From positions 124,001 to 188,000 of the forward strand of contig MU394090.1 in assembly GCA_022578605.1 (NCBI GenBank): a stretch of DNA of 64,000 bases. Direction: 5' to 3'. Positions 11,301 through 23,366 of the stretch are shown piece by piece. The position numbers and the translations under genes are program-made. Within the stretch, counting starts at the first letter, position 1; the number at the start of each line of letters is the position of its first letter. Source of the DNA: Camillea tinctor. Taxonomy: Eukaryota; Ascomycota; Sordariomycetes; Xylariales; Xylariaceae. The notes under the pieces were generated by a model. It did not search any database. It was not told the DNA's origin and saw only the letters and a program-made list of their open reading frames with translations.

Positions 11301-14300
11301 TTTTTGTTGTATAATAATTTTGCCGCAGCGACCCGATAATATTAACGTAGCTTATAAGCTGTATTTTAACTTAAAATAGTTAAAGGTTAAAGTGAAGTAT
11401 TGCTTATATTTTATTTATATTTATAGTTAAAATAACTTAAAGTATTTTTAATATTAAAAAGTAAAGTTTAAAAGTAGATTTTTATTAATTTTTTTTATAT
11501 ACTTTAAATAGCTTAAATACGTTTTGCTATAAAGTAAATTTTAATTTTTAAGTAAGTTTATTGTAATTAAGCTATTTAACTTAATAATAAGTTTTAACTA
11601 CTTTATTTTTTAAACGCTTTATTTTTACGTAAATAATAATTTTGTTAATAATAAATTTATTTACTTTTTTGCAAATTAAAAAGTTAAGTAATAAAGTAAG
11701 CTTTTTAAATATATTAAAAGTATAAAGTTCGATATAATTAATAAAAATATTTTTATTTTATTAAATTTAATTAAGCAATTAAATTTTATATTTAAAATCG
11801 CTAATACGTTTAATAATTTTATATAGTTTTACTTTTTTAAAGTTAAGCTTAGTTTAATTGTTTAAATAGTAATTACGTTTTTTAAGCTTAATTAATTTAA
11901 TATATACCATGTTTTTTACTTTAAATTTTAGCAAAAAAGTGTATTATTTATCGTAATAAATTTTTATACGTATTTAAAAAAAAGCAATAACGTTATAAGC
12001 TTTTTAACGAAGTACTTATTATGTTAAAGCGAAATTGTGTTTTATTATTATTATAATAAAAAGAAAAAATTTTGGTTTTTTTTTATATAGCATTTTAAAT
12101 AAGCTTTAAAGTATTGCTAAAAATAACGCTATATTTATATAAAAAATAACATAAATTGCGTAATTTTTTTAATTAAAAATATTAAACTTAACTTTTAATT
12201 TTAAAATTATGCTATGTTTAAATATTTAAATAGTTCGTTTTATTTATTTATTTATTGCTAAGTAATAAATAGTAATTATTTAAATTTTAATTAATTTTAC
12301 TTTGCATAAAACTTACTATAATGCATTAATAAATTTAAAGTTTATTTTTAAAATAAAAACGTTAAAAAAGCCTTAATTTAAGTATATATGTTAAAAATAA
12401 AATTAAGCTTAATTATTTACGTTATATATAACTTTTTTAACAATATGTTTTAAAAACTTAAAAGTTTTACAAATTAAAAGTAAAATGTAATTGTTGCTGT
12501 TTTTTAACACGAAAAATCTAACAATAAAATTTAAGTATAAAATAAATAAAAAAATAAAAAAAATATTAATTAATTATAAATTTTCGTATAATAAAATGTA
12601 AAAAAGCTTAGCTATTTTATAATTAAAACATAAAAAAATATACTTAATAATGTAATTTTTTATTTTTAAAAAGTATATAATAAAACAAAAATAGTTATAT
12701 ATGCAATTAATGCTTATATAAGCTTAGTTATTATAAGCTATTTTAATAATAAATATTTTAATAGCTAATAAAATTACTAATTTATTTGCTTTTTTATTTA
12801 TATAATATAGCAATTTAATAAAAAAATTAATACGAAATAAATGTAAAGTAAGCTTAAAATCGACGTAATTATCTTTACATTTTTACTATTACTTAAAAAT
12901 GCGTTTATATATAATGCAAAATATTTTATTTATTTAAAAAGCAAATATTATTTTTTTAATTAATTCTTTTAACATATATAAAAAAAACTATAATACTTTA
13001 TTTAAATCTTTTATTTTAACTTTTACTTAAAAAAAGTTTAATAAGTTATTAATTAAAAATTAACTAGTTAATATTACAAAAAAATCTATAAATAAAGTAA
13101 ATATATTAATTAATTAATTAGTTTTAAAGTTTAAGTCTTTAAATAAAAATACTATAAAAAGTTTAAGTTAAAAATTAACTTAAATTAAATTAAAGTTTTA
13201 TTTTTAAGCTTAAGCTTTAATAATAATAAATAATTTTACTACTAAAAAACATAATAATAAAAATATAAAAAGTTAATTTTATTTATTAACTTTAATATTA
13301 ATAACTAATAAACAAAATAATGCATTAACATTTAATAATACTTTATTAAATATATAATAAATTATAATGTTATTAACATATTTATATAAGAACATTTTTC
13401 AATTAATTAATTTATAAAACTTTTGTAATTATTAAAGCTTAATATAAAAAGCTTAAACTATTGCTTAATAATCCGTAAATACTATAATTTTACTATAATT
13501 AAAATAATATATAAGCTTTTTAAATACTTAAATCAATCTTAATATTTTTATTTCGCAAACTTTATATTTAATTTCAGTGTTTATAAGTTAATAAAATAAA
13601 AATAAAATTAGTTTTAATCGTTTATTGTTTTAAATTTAATATAGCGTAACTTTTATAACTATTTAATTAATATTAACTTGCAAAATAAACGGCTTAAAAT
13701 AGTTTAAAAAAGCTAAATTAACTAAGTTAATAAAACATTATTTAAATTTAGCCTAAAATTTTAATACTTATTTTTAAAAGTTATTTTGTTTAGCTATTGC
13801 TTTTTTATATTTTTTACGCTCTTTTAAAAATATAGTTTTATTAAAAAAAATAATAATTAAAAATAAAAAATATTGCTTTACATAAAGTAAGCAAACACGC
13901 TTAAATTTAAGTACGTTTTTAAACCCGTTTCGTTTAATTTTTTTAAGTAATTTAGCAATATAAACAAACATGTAAATAAATAATTTATAATAACTTATTA
14001 ATCTAAGTTTAAATTCTAAGTTTTTTAAGTTAAAAAAATTAGCTAAATTTTAAATAGCTTTTATCTTTTTTTCGGTAATATTTAATCTAAGTTTTAATAC
14101 ATAATATTTAAGTGCAATAAAGCCACGTTATGCAAAGTAGCATTTTTTTAAAGTAAAAATACATTTAAATTTAATTAAAAAATTAAAAATAATATATAAA
14201 TGGTTTAAGTACTTATTAATGTTTTTAAAGTAAATTATTATATCGTTTATATAAACAAAAACAAAATTTTAAAAATAAAAACGTAAAATAAATTTTATAT

Positions 14301-17300
14301 AATGTTAAAAAAAGCTTAATATAATTTTATATTTTATAGTAAATTAAGTAAGTTACTTATATTTATAATGTATTAAAACAAATGCAATTTTTTATTTATT
14401 TTTTTTTTATATTAACTATTAAAAAAATCCTTTAAAAATATTTACTACTATAAACATTAAACTGCTGCTTAAAGCACTTAAAATCTCGTTTTAACGTAAA
14501 AATAAATAAGCGTTTTTAACTATTTTATTATTAACCTTTTACATGTTAATAATTACTTTTAATTTTTTTTTTTTTAAATAATAAAAGCTAAAAAAAAAAT
14601 TTAACTAAATTTACTAAGTAAAATATTTTTAATAACTTTTATTTCTTTAAGCAAATTAATTATTTTATTTATAACTTTTTTATTTTTATATAATATAAAA
14701 TATAGTTTTTAATATAAATTTTTAAAGTTAGCTTAATTTTTAAAGTAAATAAGTATTTTTATTTTATTATTAAACTTTTTAAACTTTAATTAAAATAATA
14801 AATAATATTTTTTTAAAATTAATTTAAGTTAATTAAAATATTTAAGTTCTTAGTTTTAAAAAACGTTAACCTTAAAAAAGTTAATTAATAAAGTTTTAAA
14901 ATTAATATTAAAGTTATTTATTAAAAAGTTAAGTAAATAAAAAAAATAACTAAAAAAATACTTATTTTTTTCTTTTTTTTTAATTAAAGCTTTACTAAGC
15001 AAGTCTTTTAAAAGTATAGCTACTTTAAGTTTAATAATAAAGGTTTTAAATAAATAAACTATTTTAATCTTATAAAGTTTTTTTAATATTTAATTTTTAT
15101 ATATAGTAAAAAAAATTATATTAAAATTAACAAATTAAAATAATTGTTTTTACCTTAAAATAATAGCGTTTAATAATAATTTATAAATAAAATAACGAAA
15201 ATTAAAAAAGCTTATAGCTTTAACTACGTATTTATTAAAAAAAACAAAAAAGTAATAGTATAAAATAAAAATTATTATACTATGTATAAAAAAAACAGTT
15301 ACTATATTAAAAGCGCAAATAATAGTTAAAGTTTAATTATAAAATTTAAGTTAATTATTAACGGTACTATTAACTTATATGCGTTTTTTAATATTAGTTA
15401 TTTATAAATAATTATTTTAAAAATTATTTCTTTATTTAATATAAAATTAATAAGTTTGCAAAAAAAATACTTTAAGTAAAAATCTACAAAATAAACCTTT
15501 TAAAATATATACTTATTTAAAACTAAACCATAGTTATTTTTTAATGTTTTAAAAAGTAAGTTTAAAGCAAGTATATTATGTTATTAATAGTTTTTTACTA
15601 ATGCTTATAATTAATAATAATTTAAGTAAGTTTTATAATAAAGCTTTAAAAAAAAATATGTTAATAAACTTTTTAAAAATTAAAAAAAAGCTAAAATAAA
15701 AGTTAAAAAAATAAGTAATAAGTTTTTTTAATATAAAAGTAATAATTTATAAGTTTTAAAACGTTTATTATTTATAAGTATAATTAGTTGCAAAGTAAGT
15801 ATATAGTTTAATGCTTTATTAACGTTTAAAAACGTAATTATTATAAAAACTTTTACGTATTTTAATGCTTTAAAGTAAATTATTAATAACTTTATTTAAG
15901 TTAAAATCTATAAAGGGTTTTAAATCTTAATAAATCCTATTAAGTTTATTTTTTAAGGTAGTTTAAAGTTTTTTATTAACTACAACCTTTTTATCGATAA
16001 AACTAAAAAATAAAAAAATTAATTTTTTATATTATAATTAGTTTTTAAAATTATAATCGTTTAAAAGGTCTTTAAATATATTATTTATATTAAGCAAAAC
16101 GTTTTTTTAAAACGTTCGCTTTAATTGTTTTTTAAAGAAAATAAGCTTTTAACAAAGTTAAGCAAATTTAACTTTTTTAATTTTTAATTATTAAGCTAAT
16201 TTTAATTATTAAATTAATACTTAAGTTAAAATTTATTTATTTAATTAATTAAATTTTTAAAATAGTATTGTTTATTATTAGTTATAAATGCTATAATTTT
16301 AAGCTTAACTTTAGCATTTAGCTTAAAATACTTATTATAACTATTATAAAATCTATTAAAATTTTTTTTATAAAAGTTATTAAATGCAATATTTTTTAAT
16401 TAACTATTTTTTTTATAGTTATTAATAGCTTTATTTTTATTATTAAGTTTAAAAGTAAGTTTTTTATTCTCCTTGTTTAAATTTATATTAACGCAATTTT
16501 TTTTTTATTCATTTTTACAATATAAGTTTAAACGGCTTTTATTTTAAAGTTTTTAATTAAAAATTTACTTAGCATTATATAGCCAACTTTTATAAAGCTT
16601 CTTTTTATAAGCCTATTTAACACAACTAATATTATTAATTAAAGTAAATTAAAAACGCAATTTTTATAAAGTATTATTAAATTCCTTTTAAAAAGTAATT
16701 AAAGTTTTAAAGTAAAAATTAAGTCTTTATACACATTTATAAACTTAATTATCTTTATCTATATTTTTTACATTATTATAAAATTAAATCTTTTTATTAA
16801 TATATAAAAAAACGTTATTATTCCTTTTTTTAAAAGTATAAATAACTTAATTTTCTTTTTTTAATATCTTTTTATAGTTAGGTTTAAAGCGTTTAACCAT
16901 AACTTAACAAAAAAAAGTTATATTTTATATTATATAATACCTCAGTTTAAAATTAATTTTATTAAACCATTAAGCGCTTACTATATTAAAATTAAACAAT
17001 AAACTAATAATTAAAATTAATAAAATTTCTCTATTTAATCACATAGTTTAATAAATAGCAATGTTTTTTTAATAAACCAAAATAAATGTTTTATAAGTAT
17101 AAAAAAAAGCTTTATAATTCACTTTAACATTATTATTTATAAACTTATAAAAAAGGTTACAAAGTATAAAATCTTATTTATTTAAAAAAAAACTTAATTA
17201 GTTTTAATAGTAAGTTTTATATAAAAAATATTAATACTATTAATATTGCTTAATATTTAAATTAAAAATATTATAATAATTGCGCATTAATTAATTAAAA

Positions 17301-19530
17301 AAACTTGCGTTATTTTAAGCAAAATAGCTTTAAAAAAGCAATTTATTTATAAAAAATTGCAAAACTAAATTAAATGTTTATTTTATATAGCTTTATAGCC
17401 TTATATAATCTTATAAAGCAAAGTATTACTAAAAAGCAAAATACTGCTAAAAAGTAATAAAATTTGCTTTAACGTTTTAATTAAAAAAAAAAAAAAATCG
17501 AAAAAACGTAATTAACTTATTTATTTAAATTTAAACAGTTACTTTAATAAAGCACAAAATTATAACAACTTTAACTTAATTAAAACAAAAGCGCAATAGC
17601 TTAAAAATAACTATACATTATTTATAAACTTTTAATTAAAAGTTAAATTATTTTTATAAGCAAAAAAGCAAAATAAGCTGCTTATAATTTTAATTAACAA
17701 AAAAATCTTAACAATAATGCAATAAATCCAGTAATAAATTTATAAAGCAAAAAATTAAAAACTACTTAAGTTTAAATTTTAAATTTAAGTTAATTAATAT
17801 TTTAAATTATTTAACTAAATTTTAAAGTTGTTACTTAATTAATAATATCTTTAAATAAGCTTTATATCTTTATAATTACGTTACTAATATCAAAAACAAA
17901 AATGCCTAAAAAAACATCGTTAAGTATAATTTAAAAAACTATTATATTTTAAATTTAATTTATTTTAAAATATAAAATATTTAAATAATTAGTAGCTTAA
18001 TAAAGCATAATTTTAAGTAAAAAATATTTTTTATTTTAAAATGCGCTAACTATAATAAAAAAATATTTAGCAAAAAAAATTAATTAATCTGCTTAACTTT
18101 TGCTTTTAAAAAACCTTATTACTTAAAGTTAATTACTTATAATAATAATATAAATAAAAAAATATTTCTATTATAAAAAATAAAAAAAAGTCAAATTAAA
18201 CAACGTAAATAATAAGCTTTTTTAACGATTAACAATATAATAAAGCTTTGTTTAAGTTGTTAATAAGTTTAAATTTTAAGTTAATTTAGTAGTTTTTTTT
18301 AAAAAAAGTAATAAAAAAAATAAGCGTGTTTTAAATATTAATATTTTCTATAAAATCTTTTAAACAAACAATATTAAAACTTTTTAAATATTTTATACTT
18401 ATTTCTTAATAAAATAGTTAAATAAAGTAAAATAAAACTTTAATAATTAATAACGTTTATAAACAAAATACTATTTTAAAATACTTTTTAAAGTATTTTA
18501 CGTTTATTTTTTAATTAATTAATTAAGTAAAGTAAAAAATAGCTTTAAAAGTTAATATTGTCTTTAATTAAAGTCTTATTTTTAAATACCTTTTAAAATA
18601 TTCTGCGTTTATTTTTTAATTAGCTAATTAAATAAAGTAAAAAAAGTAAAAAAAAAAATAAAAAAAAAAGTAAAAAAAACGGACTTAATTTTATTTAAAC
18701 TAAAAGCAAAAAAAATTATTTTTAAAATTCCGCAGTTAATAAAAATAATAGTAAAAAAATTGCTTTTTATTAAGCTAAATAGTAAAACTTTAAAAATAAT
18801 AAATAAATTAGCGTAATATTATAAACTAATAAACAGTTATACAATATAAATAAAAAGTATATAATATTAAAAACTTTAAATTAAATATATAAAATTTAAT
18901 AAAACTTTTTTGCTTAAATAAAAAGTAAATTAACGAAAAAAAAAAAAAATTGTTTAAGTTTTTTTAATAAAAAAATTAAGCTATTAATATATTTTTTTTT
19001 AGCGTTTTGCTTTTGTTTTTTTTTATTTATTAGCAAAAAATAAAAAAAAATAAAAAATAATAAGTAAAACTAAAAGTAAATCTTAAAAACGCTACAATTT
19101 TAAAAACCCTTTACTTTTCTAATTAATATATAAACTCTTAAAGCAGTATAAACATAATAATAGTTCGGTTAAAATCTTTTATGTACGTAAAATATTTAAA
19201 ATTATAACAATAACTTAACTTAATTAAATTAAAATTTAAGTTAATTAAAGTAATAGTTTAAATAATATAAGTAATTAATTTGCCGTTAAAATTAAAATTT
19301 AGTAAAATAAAAGTGCAAAAATTAAAATTTAATATTAAATTTAATAAATTTAATAACAAATTTAATAAATTCGAAGTTTAATTTAATAAATTTAATATTT
19401 CGTTAATTAATCCAATAAGTATAATATTATTAAAAACTTTTTAATTTAATAATCATTACTAAAATAAGTAATTTTTAAAGCTTTTTTTCGTTAAAATAAA
19501 AAAAAAGGTAAAAACGTAAAAGTACTACTA
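5319..19530. mobile_element. RIP-degraded, gene-free AT-rich block (probable decayed transposon)
   Basis: About 14.2 kb made mostly of A and T, with residual C and G chiefly in GC, ACGT and AGCT contexts and few CA/TG dinucleotides. Stop codons occur in every frame; the longest frames are about 85 codons and consist of Lys, Asn, Ile and Phe. This is the composition RIP leaves in repeated DNA of Pezizomycotina. The direct repeats at both edges, whose mutual differences are transitions, suggest the block began as one or more LTR elements; 14 kb would need nested insertions or a very large element. No reverse transcriptase, integrase or transposase motif survives to classify it. The only obviously less AT-rich island is 5471-5670; a short GC spot lies near 11322-11339. 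Confidence 0.75.
5487..5625. repeat. Non-AT island with hairpins and GATAAG array inside the AT-rich block
   Basis: An island of balanced composition. It holds GGGGTGC-ATA-GCACCCC (5496-5512), a cluster of GATAAG motifs on both sides of ACTAGT/CTAG palindromes (5517-5570), and a 19-bp-arm hairpin at 5571-5611 with a 3-nt loop and a single mismatch. The hairpin may extend imperfectly into the flanking AGATAAGAAG / CTTCTCATCT. No function is known. Such structure could be the end of a DNA transposon or a sequence that escaped RIP. Confidence 0.6.
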
Positions 19531-19738
19531 TATAAAGTTCTAAATACTTCGTTACGTATAAAAAGCTGTTTTACAGCATATAACAATAAAATAAAAGTTT
19601 ATTCCTAGTTTTATACTATAAAGCTATCGTATATACATATATATAAAAAAAAGAAAGCTAGTTAAAGGACCCTTAAGGAGACCTAAAGATAGGTAGGGTA
19701 CGCACAGACCACGTAATGTGGGGTGTGCTAACGTAATA
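19531..19738 (+). repeat. Right direct terminal repeat of the AT-rich block (degraded LTR-like)
   Basis: Same orientation as 5111-5318 and alignable throughout. Here the inner part (19531-19660) is AT-converted, while the outer part (about 19664-19738) keeps its original C and G. For example GTGGGGTGTGCTAAC here corresponds to GTAAAGTATGTTAAC in the left copy. The AT-rich composition stops inside this repeat, and balanced DNA continues to its right. Confidence 0.7.
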
Positions 19739-19794
19739 TCAATGGCCTCGGTAATCCCATTCATCAATACCCCCAAGTTGACTCGTGTTTGCTG

Positions 19795-20004
19795 TCAGTT
19801 GGGTTGGGCAATTTTCATCCATAAACGCCTTAACGAATTCCAAGACCCCTCTCTTTCGTCTGAACCCTCCTTAAGCTTAATGAATGTCCATAAATCATCC
19901 TGCATTGCTGAAAAATTTTCTATGAAACGTCGGTGTACCGGGCGCGGCTGCTGATCATACGCAGATAGTGAATTGCACTTATGCCATTGGTATATCACTT
20001 CCAA
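19795..20004 (-). CDS. Possible coding remnant or exon, unrecognised
   Basis: A 69-codon minus-strand frame with normal amino-acid use (Trp, His, charged residues), unlike the AT block beside it. It contains a segment resembling folded protein but matches no family known to me. It may be an exon of the minus-strand gene at 20143-20508, or a fragment truncated by the transposon block, whose edge is only about 60 bp away. No clear splice sites join the pieces. Low confidence as a gene. Confidence 0.25.
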   Translation of the reverse strand: MEVIYQWHKCNSLSAYDQQPRPVHRRFIENFSAMQDDLWTFIKLKEGSDEREGSWNSLRRLWMKIAQPN

Positions 20005-20034
20005 CTTCCCCTTGTGTAAAGCTAAAAAGCAAAT

Positions 20035-20057
20035 GCTAATAGCTTTTGGCTATTAGC
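20035..20057. repeat. Perfect 9-bp inverted repeat
   Basis: GCTAATAGC, a 5-base spacer TTTTG, then GCTATTAGC. It lies between two minus-strand coding-like frames. It could be a chance palindrome, a terminator-like hairpin or part of a small element. Confidence 0.4.
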
Positions 20058-20142
20058 TCATATATAGTCCGTGACACCTTGTTGTTCAATCTTCTCCAAG
20101 TCCGAAGTCGCGGCCTCTTTAGATCCCCTGGATTTCTGATTC

Positions 20143-20508
20143 TTATCGTCGGGTTGGACGAAAATACTCCCTTAGTCGTTCAAACGACCAAGTGCGTTTT
20201 TTCTTCTCGGTGCGCCTTTTGTCTTCAGCGTGTTTTTTCTCTTTGGCGATTTCTTTCTCTGTTTGTTCTAACAGATCTTTAGGCGGAGTCGTTGGTTCTG
20301 GCACACCAACTTTGGCCCGTGGGGGTTTTCCGCACGAGACGCTACTAGAGACTTTATTTGTCGGGGGTGGCTCTGCTTTTACAGTCCAATCCGTTCTTCG
20401 CCTGACATGTGCAGCTGAACGCTTACGTCGATTGCCTCGATACTCCGAGACTATGTAATGGCCTGAAAATTGGGGGCGTTTTGAGGTCATGGTTGAGTGC
20501 AAATTCAA
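20143..20508 (-). CDS. Hypothetical basic, disordered protein
   Basis: A 121-codon minus-strand frame that is highly basic (many Arg and Lys). It has a Pro/Ser middle (residues about 46-76) and a Lys/Glu stretch (about 80-107) likely to be helical or coiled. No domain is recognised. A second in-frame Met at residue 7 is an alternative start. Downstream, another frame reads KNQKSRGSKEAATSDLEK before its own stop, so the real 3' end may involve an intron or frameshift. The plus-strand frames over the same bases look like shadows. It could be nuclear or nucleic-acid binding by composition only. Confidence 0.35.
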   Translation of the reverse strand: MNLHSTMTSKRPQFSGHYIVSEYRGNRRKRSAAHVRRRTDWTVKAEPPPTNKVSSSVSCGKPPRAKVGVPEPTTPPKDLLEQTEKEIAKEKKHAEDKRRTEKKKRTWSFERLREYFRPTRR

Positions 20509-20910
20509 GGCGTAATGACAACAGGGAGAATAAATACAAAGTAGGAAAAGTTCACCCTTAGGGATTCAAGTTCTTGCCTTTCGGCCTGACAAGAAAATAA
20601 TATGGAAAGACCCCGCATCTGGATGGGGTACCAGCCTGCTTATAAAGACTAGAGAGTCGCATTGTTCATGTAAGGGTGTTGCACTCAGGCCGCCCAAAGC
20701 TGCCTGGAGCTGAAAAGGGGTTACACGATTCGCCGGGCAGAGTTGTGGCTGTGAGATGTAATCGACCAATGGACCGGTTCAAGCATATCAAGAGGCGTAT
20801 GGTGTAAAAGCGATAATAATACTAGGCCTCCAGCTATCACCTGGAGTGACGCCAGCCTATCTTTTGACCGCTCGGTGTTTGAACACAAGTCATTTTAACC
20901 ACAACGCGAA

Positions 20911-21979
20911 TTGCAGATGATGAATCGACCTACACCGAATATTTCGACCACAGGACAAAGTTCAGAAACATGTACTTTCAGAAGTGAAAGGTCTGGGCCG
21001 TCGGAAGATGAGATTGGGCGGAAGCCGTGGAAGTTTATCGGCTACAAGGGATATGCAAAATTCATTGCTTCGGAGGAAGACTTCTACATCGTTCGACGGT
21101 TCGATGCATTAAACGTCCGAGTAGCTCTCTCCCTTCAAGACGAGATTTCAGTGCTAGAAGAACAGCTTAGCCAACTAGACAATCTATATAGCCAAAGAGA
21201 TGCAGATGATGTCAACAACGGGACGTTCAGAGACGACTTGGAAGATCGTACGTCGCTGATGATTACAATATCAGAAAGGCTTTATCACTATAGTCAGTAA
21301 CCATAGTTTTATATCTATCGAAAAATAATTTTTAAATCTAATAAGATACAGACAAATTTATGCTTCAACAATCAAGCTTGAGGAATTACTCCACAGCACC
21401 ACACCGAGATATCAAGAGCATTCGTAACTGGCATCACAACTACGATTATGCAGCAATATCTCCCGACGAGCAGAAATATCTGGACCATGAAGATGACCTC
21501 TTCTGCGTCGTCCAAAAACAGAAGACGCCTCTTCGTCGAATGATAGACAGCTCACGCCGATTACGAACGCTGCGATTCTGGAGAGATAACACCAATAAAG
21601 CGCCGGAATACGAAGCACGCACCGTCACCTACTACTCGGATAGACGTATGGATGGTTTTGCGTCAGCTATGATTATGGCCGTCGGCGTCACCATGCTCAT
21701 CACGCCCATATGGGTACTTCAAGCCATGGGAAACTTCACAATGAAACTCGTCGTCATAACGGCATTTGTCCTGGTATTCCTGCTTATCCTGTCCTTCGCC
21801 ATGGCATCGAAGCCTTTCGAAGCACTAGGAGCCACAGCCGCGTAAGTTACTTCTAGGGAGGGGGGAGACCTACCTCCTTTGTAATTAGAAACGAGGACTG
21901 ACTCATTGACTTCTTTTTTTGTCGCAGGTACGCCGCTGTTCTCATGGTCTTTATCCAGGTAGGTACGGGTGGCCCTTGA
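20911..21979 (+). CDS. DUF6594 domain membrane protein
   Basis: Three exons, 20911-21292, 21352-21841 and 21928-21979, give 307 residues. Intron 1 (59 bp) uses GTCAGT...CAG with CTAAT before the acceptor; intron 2 (86 bp) uses GTAAGT...CAG. Joining exons 1 and 2 restores the family sequence LYHYNKFMLQQSSL. The region GYKGYAKFIASEEDFYIVRR (about 46-65) followed by LQDEISVLEEQLSQLD is the conserved N-terminal part of fungal DUF6594 proteins. DHEDDLF (about 164-170) is a second conserved point. Two transmembrane helices follow near the C terminus (about 230-250 and 255-275) with a third short hydrophobic end in exon 3. The family is widespread and expanded in ascomycetes; its function is unknown. 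Start: ATG at 20911; ATG at 20917 is equally possible. Confidence 0.8.
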
Positions 21980-22807
21980 ACGGAGTCTCTCAAGGGCGCT
22001 CATGTCCGAAGGAAGATGTCTAGATATATGACGATTGCTTCTTAAATTTCCTGTCTGCTGATTTCATTGGTGGATCGTGTACTTGGGGTTTCTTGATTCT
22101 CTCAGCATAACGATGGGGCGAGGTTAGTTTTGGGATATTCGGTAGAAGGATTTTGGGGTACTCTCACAATAGTGTGAAAAGAACGAATAGATACATAAGA
22201 AATGCCCATCATATCTATAATCATTCCTCCTTCGCGCAACGAACGTGGTTTTGTGATCCCTCAGCCATGAGATATCTTGGTCATGATCACATGACCCATC
22301 CCCCCTGACTTGAATGTAGTGACAGTATATTTATAAAGATTTCTGGTTACTATTGAACAGTGACCCCTTATCCTTAGCTATATAAGGCTATGAATAGCTG
22401 AAGTTGTATTTCAATCTGTGGGACCCAACCATCTGTTAGCCTCATACCACTGAGCGGAGTTGATATCCAGTAATACACTATCATAAAAACAACATTACAC
22501 AATATATAGTCTCTGAGCGAGGGAAGCACATACTTTGTCAACCTTTTGTTTTCTCTTGAACGAGTGTATTACATATTGTTTCAGTTTCTTTTTCCTTTTT
22601 GGTTCCTCTTGCAGAATCAGCTATTTCACCCTCGTAGCGCTTTCTTTTCGAAAGCTACATGTGCCGTATTGACGTGTTACCCTACATCCTATTTGTGAAG
22701 TTTCTCGCTCCCTCCCATCGGTACTGTATTTTCTGTTCTTCGCTGCATATGCGAATACCAAATCCGTCGCCTCTTTTCCTTTTGTCCTAGCCTAGTCTAG
22801 CCATAAT
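21980..22807. other. Intergenic, convergent 3' flanks
   Basis: Lies between the convergent DUF6594 gene and the minus-strand secreted-protein gene. It holds copy A of a dispersed repeat (22364-22433); otherwise nothing is recognised. Confidence 0.45.
22364..22433 (+). repeat. Dispersed repeat family, copy A
   Basis: Alignable by eye with 33172-33255 and 41731-41817. All three share a pyrimidine-rich CCCCT start, the core TATAAGGCT(A/G)T(G/A)A and the end AC(C)C.AACCAT(C/T). Differences are enriched in C/T and G/A changes. The three copies lie in intergenic DNA in the same orientation. The element type is unknown. Confidence 0.5.
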
Positions 22808-23212
22808 TCAGTCTTTCCCTCTTCGGTAAGTGCAGTCGATCAAGGCTCCATCGTAACGTGAGTACCTCGCAGGGATAGCGGTGCAATTAGCTGCCCCGCT
22901 GTAGATGTACGTCGTATCTCCAATGGTGCCATGGCAGTTCCTATTGTGGAAGAAAGTAACTCTCGCAGTCTTGCAGAGGGTCGGTTGGCGGATGCGCCAG
23001 GAATGGATATCCTCTTTAGCCACACATAGTCTACAGTCGCCGCTCCTAGATATCCACCTCCCCCGAGCAGGGTGAGTGCAGTTCTGGCCCTCGAACCGCT
23101 CCACCTCAAATGGTGTAGAGCAAGGCTTGGGGTAAAAGTTTTCGCTCGGTGCAGCGAGGGAGAGCCCGTTGAATAAGCCGCAGATTAGGATCAGGGGGGT
23201 GGAGAACTTCAT
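22808..23212 (-). CDS. Small secreted cysteine-rich protein
   Basis: A 134-residue product read from the ATG at 23212. A methionine 10 codons upstream gives a longer frame, but the internal start places a signal peptide (residues 1-20: MKF, then a hydrophobic core ending SLA-AP) at the true N terminus. The mature part has eight cysteines (31, 45, 60, 63, 80, 93, 110, 127), enough for four disulfides, and two NCT glycosylation sequons (N44, N109). No family is recognised. Size, cysteine number and secretion signal fit an apoplastic effector candidate or a small extracellular structural protein. A TATAAAA-type box lies about 150 bp upstream. No intron is evident. Confidence 0.75.
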   Translation of the reverse strand: MKFSTPLILICGLFNGLSLAAPSENFYPKPCSTPFEVERFEGQNCTHPARGRWISRSGDCRLCVAKEDIHSWRIRQPTLCKTARVTFFHNRNCHGTIGDTTYIYSGAANCTAIPARYSRYDGALIDCTYRRGKD

Positions 23213-23357
23213 GGTGATGAGATAGGGTCTGTCGAGAGACAATAATTTGAATTTGTTCTTTGGATGGGAGTGCTGATGTGGTGCTAGACATAAACGTTAC
23301 TGGTATGAGCTAATGACTTGAGATGATGTATGCTTGTCTGTAGGAGGAAACTTTTGT

Positions 23358-23366
23358 CTTTTATAG
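23358..23366 (-). promoter_or_regulatory. Candidate TATA box of the secreted-protein gene
   Basis: On the minus strand this reads CTATAAAAG, about 150 bp upstream of the ATG at 23212. It fits a core promoter with a 5' untranslated region of about 110-120 bases. A second TATATAG sits slightly further upstream. Confidence 0.4.

Noticed and set aside
5319..19530. Interpretation of the AT block as a centromere or mitochondrial insert
   Set aside because: Bounded by direct repeats with RIP-type differences and has no mitochondrial gene; a decayed transposon explains it more simply. A centromere cannot be fully excluded without chromatin data.
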